This document shows, in pieces, positions 5,592 through 6,801 of a stretch of 6,801 nt of DNA. This stretch comes from Cryomorphaceae bacterium. GTDB taxonomy: Bacteria; Bacteroidota; Bacteroidia; Flavobacteriales; Crocinitomicaceae. The stretch is taken from assembly GCA_002683585.1 (NCBI GenBank), contig NYTQ01000154.1, forward strand, positions 1 to 6,801, given 5' to 3'. The stretch's first letter is position 1. Each line of letters begins with the position of its first letter. The notes under the pieces were generated by a model. It made no database searches, was not told the DNA's origin, and saw only the letters and a list, made by a program, of their open reading frames with translations. Both the position numbers and the translations under genes were made by a program.

Positions 5592-6202
5592 TGCAACAAC
5601 TCCTCTGCTATCTTTTTGTGTCCAAGTTCGTTCGGATGATATTTGTTTGGTTTGATGTATTCGCTCTGCTGATATTTTGCAATCTCAGAAGTTTTAGGGT
5701 TTAGATCGACGTCTAATATGTGTGTGGCAGTTTTTGGATACATCTTATTAGTATCTATGCCTGCATAGTCCCAAGTCATATTTGTCCATCCTTCCATGTA
5801 ATAATCTTTGATGCTGTATTGTTCACAAATGCGTTGCAATGCAAGAACAAATACCTGTGCCCTGTGATAGTCTAGTTTGTCTGATTGTACATATTTGTAA
5901 TATGCTTCATGTCCTGGTGAACGTTGTCCTGTCGGACGATATGTGAGCCATTGCTCACCTTCATAGTGCATGGTGCGTATGGGATTAGTAATAAAAAACA
6001 CAGCAGTAGTTGGTTGCTTGTTTTTTGCGACATAGCGTTGCAGTTGCAAGACCATGTGTTCTATTGATGTGCCTTCCTCTGCACAGTTCTCAAATTCGTA
6101 CCCAAGGGATTCTGCTATCCAATAGCCAAATGGTTTTTGAGATGCGGATAGTTCTGCACCCCATGGCCAACTGTCTCCGAAGGTTACTAATTTTTTTTGC
6201 AT
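5579..6202 (-). CDS. SGNH/GDSL hydrolase-like protein
   Basis: The 207-residue protein opens with VTFGDSWPWGAEL, a Block I GDS motif with S11 as nucleophile. Block II is ENCAEEGTS (38-46) with G44, Block III is FFITNPIR (69-76) with N73, and Block V is YHPNELGH (188-195) with H189. The Asp usually one or two residues before the catalytic His is absent here (sequence NKYHPN), so the triad is incomplete or uses another acid. Family members are esterases or O-acetyltransferases/deacetylases acting on sugars or lipids. The reading frame extends to an ATG at 6256, but the 18 extra residues read as the neighbouring gene's shadow; the ATG at 6200-6202 puts the GDS strand at the N-terminus and gives a 16-nt overlap, like other genes here. 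A weak GAAAGA precedes it. No signal peptide is seen. Confidence 0.78.
   Translation of the reverse strand: MQKKLVTFGDSWPWGAELSASQKPFGYWIAESLGYEFENCAEEGTSIEHMVLQLQRYVAKNKQPTTAVFFITNPIRTMHYEGEQWLTYRPTGQRSPGHEAYYKYVQSDKLDYHRAQVFVLALQRICEQYSIKDYYMEGWTNMTWDYAGIDTNKMYPKTATHILDVDLNPKTSEIAKYQQSEYIKPNKYHPNELGHKKIAEELLQWIS
5600..5606 (-). promoter_or_regulatory. Shine-Dalgarno site for the GCS-type SGNH gene
   Basis: AGAGGAG on the minus strand lies eight bases before the ATG at 5589-5591, inside the final codons of the upstream SGNH gene. It supports the chosen start and coupled translation of the two genes. Confidence 0.7.
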
Positions 6203-6519
6203 TCTTTCACAATCACACTGGCCTTGCCACTCATGTTTTCCCAATGCACCAACCATTGTGGCGGTACCACAATCTGTAATTTATTCTCTCTGCTGAATTC
6301 TATTTCCTGTCCATCTGGATCATACAAGACACATACTCCAAACACGCATTGAATCAATCTCCAATGTTCCGATAGATGTCTATGATTTATGCCGTGTGGT
6401 TTGTGATAGAAATAGTGTTCACACAGTATTTGGAAGTCTTGGTATTGTGGATCTGAGTGATCGAACAATTTGCAAACATCACCGCGGTTATGTTCTATAG
6501 TGTATATTTGGTTTACCAT
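6187..6519 (-). CDS. small RmlC/FdtA-like cupin, probable sugar-nucleotide isomerase or epimerase
   Basis: This 110-residue protein has the single jelly-roll pattern of sugar-nucleotide cupins: GINHRHLSEHWRL (43-55), a strand pair ending FGVCVLYDPDGQ (60-71), ENKLQIVVPPQWLVHWENMS (78-97), then a closing strand ASVIVKECKKN. The PP-x3-4-H-W turn with a following Ser, and the His-rich strand before it, resemble dTDP-4-dehydrorhamnose 3,5-epimerases (RmlC) and 3,4-ketoisomerases (FdtA). It is much shorter than RmlC (about 180 residues) and nearer to FdtA-like proteins (about 130-140). Activity on a dTDP-keto sugar is a family-based guess; a sugar-binding, non-catalytic cupin is the alternative. 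AAGAGA (6528-6533) is eight bases before the ATG. The gene overlaps the FkbM-type gene by 32 nt and the next gene by 16 nt. Confidence 0.65.
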   Translation of the reverse strand: MVNQIYTIEHNRGDVCKLFDHSDPQYQDFQILCEHYFYHKPHGINHRHLSEHWRLIQCVFGVCVLYDPDGQEIEFSRENKLQIVVPPQWLVHWENMSGKASVIVKECKKN

Positions 6520-6801
6520 ATATGCAATCTCTTGTTAGTTTCCACATCATTTCGTATCCTAGACTTTGTAGGTATAGATGACTTTCTTTTTTCTCTTTGC
6601 CCAGCAACTTGTAATTGAAGGCATGTCTTTCTATTGCTATCAATGGTGAACATTTGTCTATGGTTTGTTTGCCGCCTTTGAGCACCTCAGTTTCATATCC
6701 TTCCACATCTATTTTGAGTAGATCAACATTCTCAAAGCCTTGGTCATCTAATCTTTGTATCTCTATGTCACCATTGGGGTCTAGTTTGGCCATTGTCGAA
6801 C
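6488..6801 (-). CDS. FkbM-family methyltransferase, C-terminal part (cut by window edge)
   Basis: The frame is open to the right edge, so the start lies outside the window and the ATG at 6791-6793 is internal. The visible 100 or so residues hold the hallmark of the FkbM SAM-dependent methyltransferase domain: a QRLDD strand, VDLLKIDVEGYETEVLKGG (residues 23-41 from the internal Met), and SPLIAIERH. In the family the KIDVEG block follows the SAM-binding Rossmann strands, which here must lie beyond position 6801. FkbM-type enzymes O-methylate hydroxyls of sugars, macrolides and other small molecules, so a methylated glycan substituent is likely. The gene ends 32 nt inside the cupin gene, and as the most upstream visible member it shows that the operon starts outside the window. 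Confidence 0.88.
   Translation of the reverse strand, partial: STMAKLDPNGDIEIQRLDDQGFENVDLLKIDVEGYETEVLKGGKQTIDKCSPLIAIERHAFNYKLLGKEKKESHLYLQSLGYEMMWKLTRDCIYGKPNIHYRT

Noticed and set aside
6203..6256. N-terminal 18-residue extension of the first SGNH protein
   Set aside because: It overlaps the cupin's coding region by 70 nt, has no ribosome binding site and pushes the GDS strand away from the N-terminus.
1..6801. Search by eye for CRISPR arrays, tRNA cloverleafs, insertion-sequence ends and long direct repeats
   Set aside because: No regularly spaced repeats, transposase motifs or cloverleaf patterns were found; nearly all bases are in overlapping protein-coding genes.

Overview
The window looks like accessory DNA from a marine bacteriophage. 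A T4-like myovirus of an alphaproteobacterial host such as SAR11 is my best guess, and a surface-polysaccharide island of such a bacterium is the alternative. The reasons are moderate-to-low GC, every confident gene on one strand, end-to-start overlaps of 4 to 32 nt with Shine-Dalgarno (SD) sequences inside the preceding gene, a small phage-style HExxH protein, and a glycan-modification gene mix common in marine phages. The one ferredoxin is of the alphaproteobacterial FdxA type. No capsid, tail, terminase, polymerase or integrase gene is visible, so the phage assignment is inference.

All confident genes read right to left. In transcription order: (1) a FkbM-type methyltransferase, cut by the right edge; (2) a small RmlC/FdtA-like cupin; (3) and (4) two adjacent SGNH-type proteins; (5) a radical SAM protein with an N-terminal Twitch-like cysteine region; (6) a capsule-synthesis/GT-B-like protein that probably starts at TTG; (7) a GT-A-type glycosyltransferase with a DxD motif. 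These seven overlap without a gap and look like one co-translated unit for making, modifying and attaching an unusual sugar or surface group.

After an 18-nt gap holding a candidate promoter come (8) a 7Fe FdxA-type ferredoxin, (9) a Rossmann-like protein with GT42/DUF115-like motifs and (10) a small HExxH metallopeptidase-like protein, again overlapping. A near-consensus sigma70 promoter then drives (11) a 117-residue orphan with a strong SD, closed by a clear intrinsic terminator. The first 76 bases hold no confident gene, perhaps only the start of the next one.

Working model (inference): genes 1-7 and 9 form a glycan or lipid-headgroup modification module acting on host envelope or virion, and the ferredoxin supplies electrons, possibly to the radical SAM enzyme two genes upstream of it. 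No intergenic stretch exceeds 300 bases, and I saw no tRNA, rRNA, CRISPR array or insertion sequence.
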